From Absidia repens (Eukaryota > Mucoromycota > Mucoromycetes > Mucorales > Cunninghamellaceae), in contig MCGE01000001.1 in assembly GCA_002105175.1 (NCBI GenBank), forward strand, positions 2,976,001 through 3,040,000: DNA of 64,000 bases, written 5' to 3'. Position numbers and translations under genes: made by a program. The first letter of the stretch is position 1, and every line of letters begins with the position of its first letter. The notes below the pieces were generated by a model. That model had not been told where the DNA came from. It saw nothing but the letters and a program-made list of their open reading frames with translations, and did no database searches. Positions 1-10,495 of this stretch are shown piece after piece.

Positions 1-51
1 TTGAACCTTGATCTCCTTACATTTTTATATATACATATATATTGGAAATAG

Positions 52-482
52 GGATGATTGAAAGCATACAGGTTGGATACTGGCTACCGGAAGAAAACTA
101 TCAAATCGTCGGGGACAAAACATCAGGCATAACAAATGGACCAGAAAGAGGAAGACGACAACGACAAGGAATGGATGACGGTGATCCTATTCGTTTCTTT
201 GGCAAGGACGATATACGGTTCTTCTTTTATGGTGACTTTTCCGATCACGATACCAAGGTCAAATTACTTCAACTTGTTAGGAAAGGCGGTGGTAAGATAA
301 TTTCTCGAAGACCTCCTTTGGATCAGCTACATCAGGATGGATTGATTATCATTGTCCCGTCTTTGGAAGAAATGCGTTGCTCCAGAAAAAAGGCACATGC
401 TTGGTTGGATAAATGTGCTCATGTCAAGGACTCTCAATGGCTTTTGGACTCCATTGCAAGGTCAAACTGGGTGTTAGAATAG
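52..482 (+). CDS. Tandem-BRCT protein, BARD1/BRCA1 type, C-terminal exon (5' partial)
   Basis: This is the last exon of a gene that starts left of the window. A T-rich intron end with TAG at 49-51 precedes it, and the exon stays open to TAG at 480-482. The start of the exon (GYWLPEENYQI, then GPERGR) looks like the end of a first BRCT repeat and its linker. The rest is a second BRCT repeat: FFYGDF, then KLLQLVRKGGGKIISRRPP, then WLLDSIARSNWVLE with the conserved Trp near the end. BRCT pairs bind phosphopeptides and act in DNA-damage signalling. The spacing and the GGG-x-(I/V)-x-SRRP motif resemble the BARD1 C-terminal pair more than Rad9/Crb2-type repeats. Whether a RING or ankyrin region lies upstream cannot be seen. 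The domain call is firm and the BARD1 orthology is tentative. Confidence 0.75.
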
Positions 483-824
483 ATTGGATTATTAAATAGT
501 GTAGCTTTATTGTAGATTAGATTTTAATTGTAGCATGTTGTATATTTGGGGTCACGTATCTTGTAATCCAATTTGTAAATAATAAAACCGTGCTTTGAAA
601 ATAAAACAAGACGAAGATTGTTACAACGAAATATTTTATTGACATTGTATTGCATGATGTTTGGAAGCGGTTGTTTTACCAAGAATATGATTCCAGTAGG
701 GTATATTTTCGACAATGCTCCCAATCGTCCAATATGCATGATGTAGTTCCGCAAGAAGGTGGCAGGATATGTCTTTCTTGACAATAAACTCACTGGTGCT
801 CAACTAAGGCTTTGAGATATATTT
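483..824. other. 3' flank of the BRCT gene, no gene seen
   Basis: AT-rich sequence follows the BRCT stop, with AATAAA-like motifs near 577-610 that could serve as polyadenylation signals. A minus-strand open frame at 524-793 has no recognisable similarity, no intron signals and biased composition, so it is not called. Confidence 0.4.
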
Positions 825-1095
825 GACTTACTGGGTGTTATAGATGGGAGGGTTGTGGTATGTGGGTTTTGATGGGATGGGGTTAGACGCTTCCGTCATT
901 TAGCACTTTTCATGGGCAGCCTCATGAGTTGTCACCCGTCGTGGAGGTTCTGTCTATTCGGTGTCGCTTTGTATGTTCAAAAAAAAAAAAAAAATAGGGG
1001 ATATTTAGGCGACCTCTCCTTTTTATACTTTTGTGTGCAATCCCTAGGCTCCCAACTGTCGTGCTGAGCGCTAAGTCTAATAGCTGTTAGTATAT
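825..1095 (+). repeat. Dispersed repeat family B, copy B1
   Basis: The segment runs from an ACTGGGTG-like start through GGTTTTGATGGGATGG, a core TTCCGTCATTTAGCACTTT and a GGGCAGC motif to CCAACTGTCGTGCTGAGCGC. The same ordered motifs occur in reverse complement at 13130-13330 and 14000-14170. Here the B block lies directly upstream of an A block in the same orientation. A poly-A run near 979 interrupts it. Similarity was judged by eye and the ends are approximate. Confidence 0.6.
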
Positions 1096-1139
1096 CAGGA
1101 AAGTATGAACCGTGAAAATGGATCTACAGTACAGTCATT

Positions 1140-2190
1140 CATACTCAGCCCACGTGTTTTTTGTTTATGTATTTGTTTATTTTCGTCATTTCTCGTTTCT
1201 CTTTTTTTTTCTTTTTTCTTTTTTCTTTTCTTAAAGTTTTAATGAAGTCATGGTGATATTGGATTAGTATTAGAACTTGAGCCAGGGGTATTTTGAAAAC
1301 GCAGTACAAGCATCATGGGAAACCCATTTCATTTTGAATCTTGGTTTTACAACCACCATTAGTTGGCTTTTTGGAACCTTCAATAGCGTCGTTTAGACTT
1401 AGTTTGTCTACAGTTTGTATCTGTATTAAATAAAAAAATTATCTTGTTACATCATTCAATAAAAAATGTCCCATTAGTCTTTTTCATGTCGTGTACAATA
1501 GATTTGCTTTTTATTACCATTGTTTGTGTTAACGTTGATCGTTGTAGTACTTCAATAAAAGATATACACTAGCTTCCATTTTACAAGTGTCCGTTTATAA
1601 TAATGTTGAAAATCCTTCCACTCTCACGTTAATATTCCTCATGCTTTGTCTAATAGATCCTTCCATTGAGTCACTGTTATAATGATCCCTTCCTCTTTAG
1701 TTTTAATGTCTACCAATATACTTCCATCAAATCTGCCATCCTCTGACCAATTATACTGCGAGAAATACCACTACTGTAGCTGTTTTGCGAATGTCCTACC
1801 AAAGTCTCGGTCTCTAATTCACCCATTATAGCTATTTCCTTCCCCTACCCCCGTGTCCCACTAGCTCATTAACAATCTTAGACTACTTACTATCAAAGAT
1901 AGTAGGATTCCTGCCCGATTATTCATATAAATAAATATACATTGTTCTGTGCTTGTTGTCAACGCATTAGAGCCTTTTGCACTACTTTCTATCTTATCTA
2001 TTGCTACTCGCAACACCTCAAAGACCTACCGATTGCTGGGCATCTCTAGCTCACTTAATATGAAATGCGGTCCTATTCCACTACCAGTCGTATTAATTAA
2101 CTTGGGTCGTGCCGTCAGTGAATTATTCGCTATACTAGACATGTTGTATATATGCAGCCCTTTTTTTTCCAGACATGCAGTATAATAATA
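1140..2190 (+). repeat. Dispersed repeat family A, copy A1 (longest)
   Basis: It opens with CACGTG followed by a long T/C-rich tract. The family core follows at about 1255-1380: GGATTAGTATTAGAACTTGA, then a short A-rich stretch, GGGAAACCCATTTCATTTTG and CCATTAGTTGGC. After the core come several CTTCAATAAAA motifs and a degenerate 3' half with TCTACCAATATACTTCC, GTCCTACCAAA and GTCGTGCC. The same blocks in the same order appear at 11990-12880 and, more diverged, at 59580-60400. No intact protein is encoded. The small frame at 1949-2185 lies within the repeat and is not called. Confidence 0.65.
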
Positions 2191-2600
2191 ATGGAAAGAA
2201 AGATGGCGCTTAGACTGAGTCAGTTAAGCTCAAATGGAGACATCTATTACCACGCAACATGGCGAAGACAATTGTCTAATTTCGGCGAAACCATACTTCA
2301 ACAACCTTCCCCTGACAACCAATAGATCAATTTTTTGAAAGTGTAAGATTGATTTGGAACTAGATATAAAAAATCGCAAGAGTTATAGTTTGTGTTTATT
2401 AGTTTAATAATTGATAAAGACAATGTCCTGATAAATAAAGTGACTTTTTGTTTTATTGAATAAAATAATAAATTACTGAAAAATAAACAAGCATACAAAG
2501 CTAACCTACTCTCAAACACTGACAGAACTATACTAGTAAAATAAGTAATACTAAAACTAATAAAACCATACTTGATCAATCGACTAAATACATAGCTATA

Positions 2601-3856
2601 CTAATATGAATGGTCGCGTCCCATTTGTTTTTCAGCATCAGTAAGAGGGACGTACATGACGCCCATGACTTTCTTTGTTTCCACTTTTCCATCTTCATTC
2701 TTATCGTATACCATGATGGTTTGCTCAGCCCTGCCGACTGGGACAAATAATCTACAAGAGACAAGATAAAAAAGGGAAGTCAAGGTGAGGTGACAGTATT
2801 TATTTTTAAGATATTTATTACCTTCCAGGCGCTTTTAGTTGGTCGATTAGAGTGACAGGTTTTTCATCTGCGGCCGCGCCAACATGACTATGATATAAAA
2901 AAAGAAACCCGTAAGTGAGGATGAGTAGAGTTTTTTTTTAAAAAGAAATAGCCGTATATTTCTTCCTTACATGCAGTCATAAGGAGCTTCTGAAGGATAT
3001 CCTTGACGACCATCACCAACCACAAATTCCACTTGTCCCGAGTCGATCCAATCTTCGTGCTGCTTTTTCATATTCCTATCCGACAAGCTGACCAGCTCCT
3101 GAATGTGATCGATACCAACAACCTTTCCCCCAGCTCCGACCTAGAAGGACAGTATAAAACTCCAATGCTCAGTAAAGCACGTTATATGTCTTGTCAAGCA
3201 AATTGATTCCTACCATTTCTGCCATACATGCCGTCAAATAACCAGAACCAGACCCTATATCCAGTACTTTTTTTTAAAAAAAAATGAGGACTGTGGATGT
3301 GTAGTTGATAAATTTGATAATCATTATTGAGGCTATGATCTTTACCTTTCATGTTCGGCTGAAGGTATTTCTCCAAGTGTTCCAGGGCATAAGCGTGCAT
3401 ATGACTAGTAAAAAAAAAGTTGAAAGAGGTCGCGTTGAACTAATAACAGCAGAATACCTTCCAATAGCTACTTACGGTGCTGATATTGTTGCTCCATACG
3501 AGATGGATTGGGGGGCATCCTCATAAGAAAAATGTGGGCAAAAATCCTTTCTAAAAGCCATTAAAGCGAGTATATACAAAAAAGGACCAGTCAAGATCTA
3601 TCATATTCAAGTCGCCCTGCATCGATTCCCCTTTCCATTGAGCTTACCTATCAATCTTTTTCATCACTTCAAAGACTCGTGGATTTTTGATGACATGTGA
3701 GTGCTTCAAGTTTTCAACTAGTTCGAGGTTCGTCTTTCCTAAATTAATGGTAAACAACAGGAAAAGACATACAAGCGCGGTTAATTTGAATAAGGTCATA
3801 GTGGAGAGAACAAACGCTTGTTCAGAAGAATGATTACCTGTACAACGCCAGGCCAT
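2601..3856 (-). CDS. PCMT1: Protein-L-isoaspartate O-methyltransferase
   Basis: The enzyme repairs aged proteins by methylating L-isoaspartyl residues with S-adenosylmethionine. It is read on the minus strand in eight short exons, giving about 228 residues, which matches the family length. Exon 1 is 19 nt (3838-3856, MAWRCTG). Exon 2 is 3648-3737. Later exons carry [20 protein letters not shown] (substrate loop), [13 protein letters not shown] (SAM-binding motif I), GGKVVGID (motif post-I) and VEFVVGDGR. The last exon ([11 protein letters not shown] to GRDHSY) stops at 2601. All introns inspected are GT-AG with phases that join. The MAWRC start is typical of eukaryotic members and no signal peptide is visible, so the product should be cytosolic. 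Confidence 0.93.
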
Positions 3857-4520
3857 ATTTAATTAAAATATATGAATATAATAAAATGTGGAGAGAATAA
3901 AATATAGAAGAGAAAAGAAAAGAATCCACTTCACCCCCCCCAAATAAAAACCTGTGGGAAATAAGACAACAACAAAAAAAAAAGGCTGTTTTTAAAAAAA
4001 AATTTATGCGCAATTTCAACCACCATTGATAATAGAGAATAATGCTATACGATTACATCTGATAGTGCAAAGCGAAACAAAATGATTTGTATTCAATGAT
4101 TGAAAAAAATGTAGCCACATGCTTTTTATGCCAAAAGCACTATTGGCCGGACTCTCCAATCACGCCCCCCCCCCACCGATCTTCCCTAAACACGACGGCC
4201 AACCCAGCTTCCTCTTACCCACCACCCTGAAACACTGGCCTATACATCCCACAAACCGTGTCACTTGGCCAAAATTGTAAGTATAAAATCAAGACGTTGT
4301 TTTCATAGTAAACTAAAGAGAGGGAATAGATTAATTAACTTCATAGTGAAGCTTATTTCATCATAAAAACTCATAAAATAAACACATCAATACAAAAAAA
4401 TATAAAGGAAGTCAATGGTATCAATGATATTCTATTTCAAATAAGTAATATATGTATATACAATAAAGAGGGGTAACATATATGTATGTCTATACTGATA
4501 AAGTAGAAAGGCTATTCTAA
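3857..4520. other. Intergenic stretch between PCMT and the Gemin7-like gene
   Basis: AT-rich sequence that contains the likely promoter of PCMT (minus strand) and the 3' flank of the Gemin7-like gene. It includes a C9 run near 4164. No open frame with recognisable similarity was found. Confidence 0.4.
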
Positions 4521-4763
4521 TTACCCTAGTTGAATTTCTATCATATCGACGTCAGTCCCACGGATAACTGCTCGTTCGTAAACACCCATAGGAGTCTGCA
4601 GTTTGTCAACACGAAATCGATTGTTTTCAGCGTCGGTTCCTATATAAGTTCCTTTAATTTGAGTATTTTGAGGCAAATGGAGTGTTGTATTCGGTGATAG
4701 TTTGTTCATTGATAGCCAAAATGATAAATAACGATCTTTCATGTCAACTGGTGTTGTTTCCAT
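4521..4763 (-). CDS. Gemin7-like Sm-fold protein of the SMN complex
   Basis: A single-exon gene of 80 residues. After a short N-terminal helix (DRYLSFWLSMNKL) the sequence follows the Gemin7 Sm-like fold: a beta segment TTLHLPQNTQIKGTYIGTDA, then NNRFRVDKLQTPMGVYERAV, then an end segment RGTDVDMIEIQL. The block LQTPxGVxxxAxxRxxD is the hallmark of Gemin7 in animals. In animals Gemin7 pairs with Gemin6 and assists the SMN complex in loading Sm rings on snRNAs. Function here is inferred from that similarity. It is convergent with nothing nearby and has its own AT-rich flanks. The main alternative is an unrelated Sm-fold protein, which the QTPxGV motif makes unlikely. Confidence 0.75.
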   Translation of the reverse strand: METTPVDMKDRYLSFWLSMNKLSPNTTLHLPQNTQIKGTYIGTDAENNRFRVDKLQTPMGVYERAVIRGTDVDMIEIQLG

Positions 4764-5157
4764 GTCGTAAAGAGATTGAAATAAGTAAAGAAAACAACAA
4801 AAAATTGAGGAAGAAATTGTGAGTGATTAAATCGCCGCCAAAACCAGCAGAGTGACTTGCCTTGTCCTACCTGCCAAAAGTTATGCAGTACGATTTTTCA
4901 AAAGGACTTTGTCACTCAATGCCTTTAATGCAAAAAGTCCATCCCTCGCCTTTATTAATGAAAATTATATTTTACTATCTTTTCTTGACAATGTTGGGTT
5001 CCAAATTAGGAAAAATTAAATATATGCTTGATTCCCCTTAATGAAAGCGTGATGGTTCGGTTTTCAGGATATATTTTCAAAAACAGTGCTAAACGAAAAT
5101 AAAAGAAAAACGACAAACAACCTAATGCGAAGCATAATATTGTTTGATGAAATGAAC

Positions 5158-5189
<32 letters not shown>

Positions 5190-5190
5190 T
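5158..5190. repeat. (TTA)n microsatellite
   Basis: About ten perfect copies of the trinucleotide TTA in noncoding sequence. Confidence 0.9.
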
Positions 5191-6669
5191 TAAAGTGGTA
5201 ACAAGCAGTTACCAAATTCACAGAGGAGCACCGATAACATCTGATTATTTGGATATAAATGATACATAAATCTATTCTTAAAATTACAGAAATGGAAAGA
5301 GAAGAAAACAAAGGGGATGGAAGCATATACATAAAATGTGAGCATCATACATACAGCATCAGTACATGAAAAAATCATTTTTCTTTGCTGTGGTACATAT
5401 AATACAAACCCTCCACGTTTAAGTTTTTGTTTTGGTACAACCATCGTGTACTTGGAACTAAAAATGACATTATTTCTTTTGACTGATGACAAAAAAGGAC
5501 CCACTTCGGAATTTCACTTCCGCTAGTTAAATATTCATGCAAGAAAAAAGTAAAAAGAGCAATGAAAAGTGAAGAAGATACAAAGACTTAGATTCATGCG
5601 GCGTCCTTCTCTGTTTAAAAAAGTTGTTCGTGCCCATTTTACGCAAGAAATTCAATTATCATAGGAGCTGAAATACGTCAATTATTAACGTTGAACAAAT
5701 ATTATTTTTTGTTATTGTTGGCGTAAATCGATCATGCTTTTTTTTTTTTTTTTTGCCTTTATTCTTGCTAACTTAGGTAAAGCCGATACCGTGACAATCA
5801 TAGTCAATTGTTTTTATTATTCGCTTCATAAGTCAATGACAATCTTCATTTTGAGCTTTTCGCATGAAAAAAATGTTTTTTTATTGCTCATTGTTATTCA
5901 TCGTCAACATGGATTATTTTTTAAAGACATCATAATACCTAATAATGAAAATATCATTCCATATGTCTCTCTGCAGAAAGAAACTTGAGCTCAAGATTGG
6001 AAACGAAAACCCGAGAATTATATTTTGCTGCCTGGGCGGAGTCGAAAAAACACAATGCGGATGAAACATCTGAAGGTTGCTATCGTAACTAACAAATGGT
6101 CCTAAAGGGAAGTGAACAACAATTTTATCAATTTTTTTTTTCTTAAAAGTCATTTAGGTAGTAAATTTATTACCTTCTTTATTGACAAACGACGATTTGT
6201 CACAACCGTCCTGAGCCACCTATCATCATGAAATATGTTTGTTCGCAAATACCCTCTTATACGTGTATAAAAAGGTTATCCCACGAAATAGAGTTTACGC
6301 TTTAGCGACAGCCCCATTCAAATGTCTAACGTTACACTCCGAGTCGGTTTGAAATAAAAAATAAAAAAAATGGATTACCATTTTCCTGGTAGCATTCATA
6401 GTGATAATTTTGTGACCGAAATAATAACAAAACACGGCAATATTCAAATATGTAATGTGAGTGATTATCATACAGATATATACCTTGAAATCCAGAACTG
6501 ACGAATTTTGCAAAAGTTCAAACAGGTGAATATTTTTGGCGGGGTTGTCATCCAAAAGCCAAATAGAGTGGGTGGAGAGTAAAAAGTAAATACATCATGT
6601 ATACTGTATTAGTGTGTAGAGCCTCAGTAAAAGGAATTTTGATTTGAAGCTCAACCTCTCTTTCAAACT

Positions 6670-6677
6670 TATAAAAG
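6670..6677 (+). promoter_or_regulatory. Putative TATA box of SFP1
   Basis: TATAAAAG lies about 135 bases upstream of the SFP1 ATG and is followed by a T-rich tract. The position suits a leader of roughly 100 bases. This is inferred from the motif and position only. Confidence 0.4.
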
Positions 6678-6810
6678 CCTGACAGGTTTTTTATTTTTAT
6701 TTTTTATTTTTTTGCACTCTTTCCCTTTTTATTTTTCTTACTCTGACTGTTACCATTTTTCAATACTTGTATATTTACCTAAAAATACTATTGATATCAA
6801 TACACAGAAG

Positions 6811-8231
6811 ATGCCGGTAACAGTGGAATACAACAACATTCGAAGAATGAGTACATTCACCGCCCCCTTTTATGACATTAGCTTTGAGTAAGTTGATTTG
6901 CAAACAAAATATAATGTGTTATGTCGACATTATCTCATTTTTCATTTTACTATACGTATTGCTATGAAGTAGCGCTTATGATTTCCAACTTTGCCAACCA
7001 CAAACTGACTTCAAGGACGGTTTTGAATCTCGTGATTTGGAAGCCAGTTATTGTCGCGACTTTTCCTGCTGTGGACTGATACTGAATGACCTTCACGACC
7101 TCTTACAACATTATGAAGAATGCCATGTTCCCTTAGATGAAAGCTCTGAACTATATGGTGACGATGATGACAACGATATTGAATTGGAAGGATCAATTGA
7201 AAGCAAATTTAGCAACACCCCTCTTGATGACCAACTCCATCAACAACATGGCAACAATGATTATGATGATGATAAAGAACTGGTGTCTTTTGCAAGTAGT
7301 CAAGATTTGGATATTTCTCACTTAAAGAAGAAGGCCGCATTGTACCTCATGAACCTTTGCCAACAGGACACCTTTACTGACGATGGAGACAGAAGCGATG
7401 AAAAAATCAGTTGTGGTGATGATTTTGGAAGTGTGAGGAAGGAAGTGGAAACGCTACAACAACAACAACAACAACAAACAACAACATCCATTACGACTGA
7501 AAAGAAAAGAAAATTTGGACAATCCAACGCGATGGATCTAACCACACAAACGGCAGTCAAGAAATTAGTACTGACAACAGATATGATCTCTTCTTCCCAA
7601 ACATGTGATATTGCTGTGGCCTCTGATGGTGGTGATAGTGATGGTGATAGCGATGGCGATACCATGCTAGGACTTCCATGTTTTACAAGCAACGCTTTTT
7701 TGGCACATGCAGGTGTCTTGTTGGCCTCCTCGACATACCATGCCAGTAAGTATCTATTATGACTAAATTAAAGTTTTGGACCCGCGTGTTTATCATTCCC
7801 ATTCTTATTAAATATACTCCTCCTTTTTCTTTCTCATTTTTATAGTACAACATGCCGACAAGCCTTACAAGTGTGCAGTGCAAGGGTGTAGCAAGTCGTA
7901 CAAGAATCCAAATGGACTCAAGTATCATAATCAGCATGGCCATTGCAACTTGGTGACGGATGAAATCGAAAACGTGGCTTCCAGACCTTATCAATGTACG
8001 ATTGGCAATTGTGGAAAAAGGTACAAGAATTTGAATGGTCTGAAATATCATATTGAACATTCTCATATGGCAGCTTTAAACCATACACTAGCGACTTTTG
8101 GTTCAGCATTCTTTCAACACAATCAACACTGCCTGCCATGTCAGCCAACAACTTCATCCTCATCATTATCAACACCTAGTTTATCACCCTCTTCTTCCCC
8201 AAAATTATCTTGCTTGTCCCCCAATTTTTAA
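6811..8231 (+). CDS. SFP1: Sfp1-like C2H2 zinc-finger transcription factor
   Basis: Three exons (6811-6887, 6973-7745, 7846-8231) join in phase to 411 residues. The N-terminal part has the atypical finger CRDFSCCGLILNDLHDLLQH with the following EECH, which is diagnostic of the fungal Sfp1 and animal JAZF1 family. An acidic and poly-Q middle follows, with CAA repeats near 7458-7480. Exon 3 carries two tandem fingers, YKCAVQGCSKSYKNPNGLKY and YQCTIGNCGKRYKNLNGLKY, each followed by the paired histidines. The tail is Ser/Pro-rich. In yeast Sfp1 controls ribosomal-protein and ribosome-biogenesis genes downstream of TOR, and a similar role is inferred here. It is noteworthy that eL42 and ERB1, typical targets in yeast, lie in the same window, but this is probably chance. 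The next gene (eL42) faces it about 2.3 kb away. Confidence 0.88.
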
Positions 8232-9519
8232 AACTGATTTTACATCCACTCATTATTCTTATCCTATTTACCTCCTTTTACCTCCCCCTTTTTTTCCTGT
8301 CCCATTTGTACATATGTTTTGTAAATATTTCTTTTTTATTCATCTGAAAACAAAACAAAAGTTTCAGTGCCCCCCCCTCCCTTCAAAAAAAGTATAGTCT
8401 CATCAAAATCCCCTTCTCTTTCAAAATACACTTTTATAGCTTTATCTTCTTTAGTACTAGTATATTTTTATTTTATCGAATCGTCTCAGTAATAAAACAG
8501 TCTTTTTATATCCTCTTTTGCTGGCGTATCTTTTATTTTTTGGAATCTTGATTTAGTTATGTCTTTTTAAGTCTCTTCTATTTTCCTACCCCTTGCATTT
8601 ATTGTTGAATCCCGCGTGATATACTGAAATATAAATGCAATGGATGTGGGATTTCCTTAAATCGGAGATTCAATATTCTTGCATGAACTAAATACTAGTA
8701 TGTCAACTTGAATGCAGGTGATGTACCCATGAAAAGCACCAAAAAAAAAAGAAAAAAAAAAAAAGAAAAAAAGACACTCCCATATTAAGAAAAAGTATGA
8801 TGTATAATGATCACTGTACCGTAAACCATGGGTGCCTTTGAAAGCTCGACGACTCGGTCCACTTTTAGTCATAGGTTTTCAATTGCTATTGTCTGGGAGA
8901 GATCTTTAAAATACAGGTTTTCTACCCATTTTGTTTTGTTTTTACCTCCATCCTGACCCAATTTTTCAATTTTAAAAAATAACATTTTTGTAAAAGTAAA
9001 AACAAAGGAAGTTCGTGTGTTAATCAATCTGTTGTACTCGTGACCCAACCGCTCGCATCACTTCTTTTTTTTTTTATTTTACTCCCTCCATCTTAGTCAT
9101 CAATCTACTGGATCATTTAAATGAGTTGACTATAAAAACTAAGCATAGCCACGCATCGATCGTAAAAGTAAGAATTATTGTGCATTAGTGTCTCTTTCTA
9201 CTAATCAAGTCATTCATATGATTTTTCCCGTTTCCATTTTTCAAGGTATAATCAACGATGCCATTGCACATATTTGCGGCAATGTAGTTGTTACAGAGAA
9301 TATAGTAATAGAAATAGCTGGTACATGACGATCTTCAATTTTTGGCGGGAGGTGGAATGCGTAGAGTAGGCAGAACTCGGGACATTCTCAATTTACTGCG
9401 CGTCAGGGGGGGGGACATGTTCGTTGAAGCCTACACAACGCCCCAGCAGTGGATGATTACTTGTCTGGGGGGGATGGTGGGCGCGGGACTTTTCCAAAAA
9501 AAAATCAACGACTGAATAT
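8232..9519. other. 3' flank of SFP1 and gene-free sequence
   Basis: T-rich 3' untranslated-like sequence with AATAAA near 8491, then low-complexity A and T runs (8739-8775, 9064-9077). A G-rich stretch at 9340-9480, with G7 to G9 runs, sits just upstream of repeat copy A2 and may be a degenerate B block. No coding frame is supported. Confidence 0.35.
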
Positions 9520-9880
9520 TCAACTTCCGAATCCGAGGTATCTTGCTTTTTTTTTCGTGTCGTTTCTTTTCTTGTTTTCTTTTCAGAACATTATCATCAA
9601 GGAAGCCTCCTCAATGAGGTCCGTATTGGATTAGTATTAGAACTTGAATCAGGGGCATTTTAAAAAATGCAATGCAATCATCATGAGGAAACCCTGTCAT
9701 TTTGGATTCGAGATTTGGGGCTGCGCAGGAATAGACTCATCTTAGATATAGTGACATGGAACCGTCATTAGTTTAGATTAGTGTTAGTTGTCTTAGTTTG
9801 TAATCTACCTGTGAATAAAACATGTCGTGTCTCTTTTTAAAATTAGTCTCTCGTACCTTTAATTGTCTTGCTGATTGGGT
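9520..9880 (+). repeat. Dispersed repeat family A, copy A2 (core only)
   Basis: It contains the A core ATTGGATTAGTATTAGAACT at about 9627, then GAGGAAACCCTGTCATTTTG and GTGAATAAAACATGTCGTGT. The core matches copy A1 at 1255-1380 almost base for base in its first 30 positions. The 3' half seen in A1 is missing. Confidence 0.65.
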
Positions 9881-10192
9881 GTTTATATGTAACCAAGAAA
9901 ATGAGTCATTATTTTTTTTTTTTTTTTTGTGGAGGCGGAGGATCACTGCTTGGAATCATGTTACAACCCGCGTAGTGCAGCAACAAAGATGATACTCAAG
10001 GTAAGGCAAACTACATTAAGATCATGATTATTATATGCCCGCAGCATTTGAATAGTATACAACGTTTCACTCAACGTCTATACCAAAATATCAGTAGTAC
10101 TATTCAAATATACAGTTCTAAAGGATGGAATCAATGGTCAGCAACAGAATTATTATCCACATTGGAATAGATGATAACTGAGTATAGATACT

Positions 10193-10400
10193 TGTTCGCT
10201 TTCACCACTATTAATATTTGTAGATATATTCACATCATATATAGTTTACAGTACCACTGCCCGATCCCAGTTAATATTTGTAGATATATTCATACCATGC
10301 ATATCAATGACATAACCCTCCCTCCCTAGTAGATATCAGCCCCGTCCGATTGATATTTGTAGATATATTCATACACATCGATGACATAGCCCCCTTCCCT
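10193..10400. repeat. Imperfect tandem repeat, TGATATTTGTAGATATATTCA-type unit
   Basis: The string ATATTTGTAGATATATTCA occurs three times, at about 10213, 10273 and 10352. The copies are separated by related sequence with CCCTCCCTAGTAG and GACATA blocks, so the period is uneven (60 and about 80 bases). The array lies just beyond the 3' end of the eL42 gene. Confidence 0.75.
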
Positions 10401-10495
10401 AGTAATAGTAGTCATTTGTAATAAAGAACAAGTCTTTGAACGAAGATGATAGTTTTTATTTGTTGTCATGTAAAATAAATACAATAGCAAACTAT

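Larger units (their letters stand above)
4764..6810. other. Gene-poor 2-kb stretch; possible exon-like fragments on the minus strand
   Basis: No full gene is supported. Two minus-strand pieces look mildly exon-like. The first is about 6482-6575 (WLLDDNPAKNIHLFELLQN, followed by a GTATAT donor). The second is about 6030-6100 (SYDSNLQMFHPHCVFSTPP after a TTTAG acceptor). They do not join into one frame with the signals seen and could be decayed gene remnants. Other open frames here are AT-rich or poly-F. Confidence 0.25.

Noticed and set aside
10193..10400. CRISPR-like array
   Set aside because: Only three copies with uneven spacing and AT-rich related spacers in a fungal genome. It is an ordinary imperfect tandem repeat.
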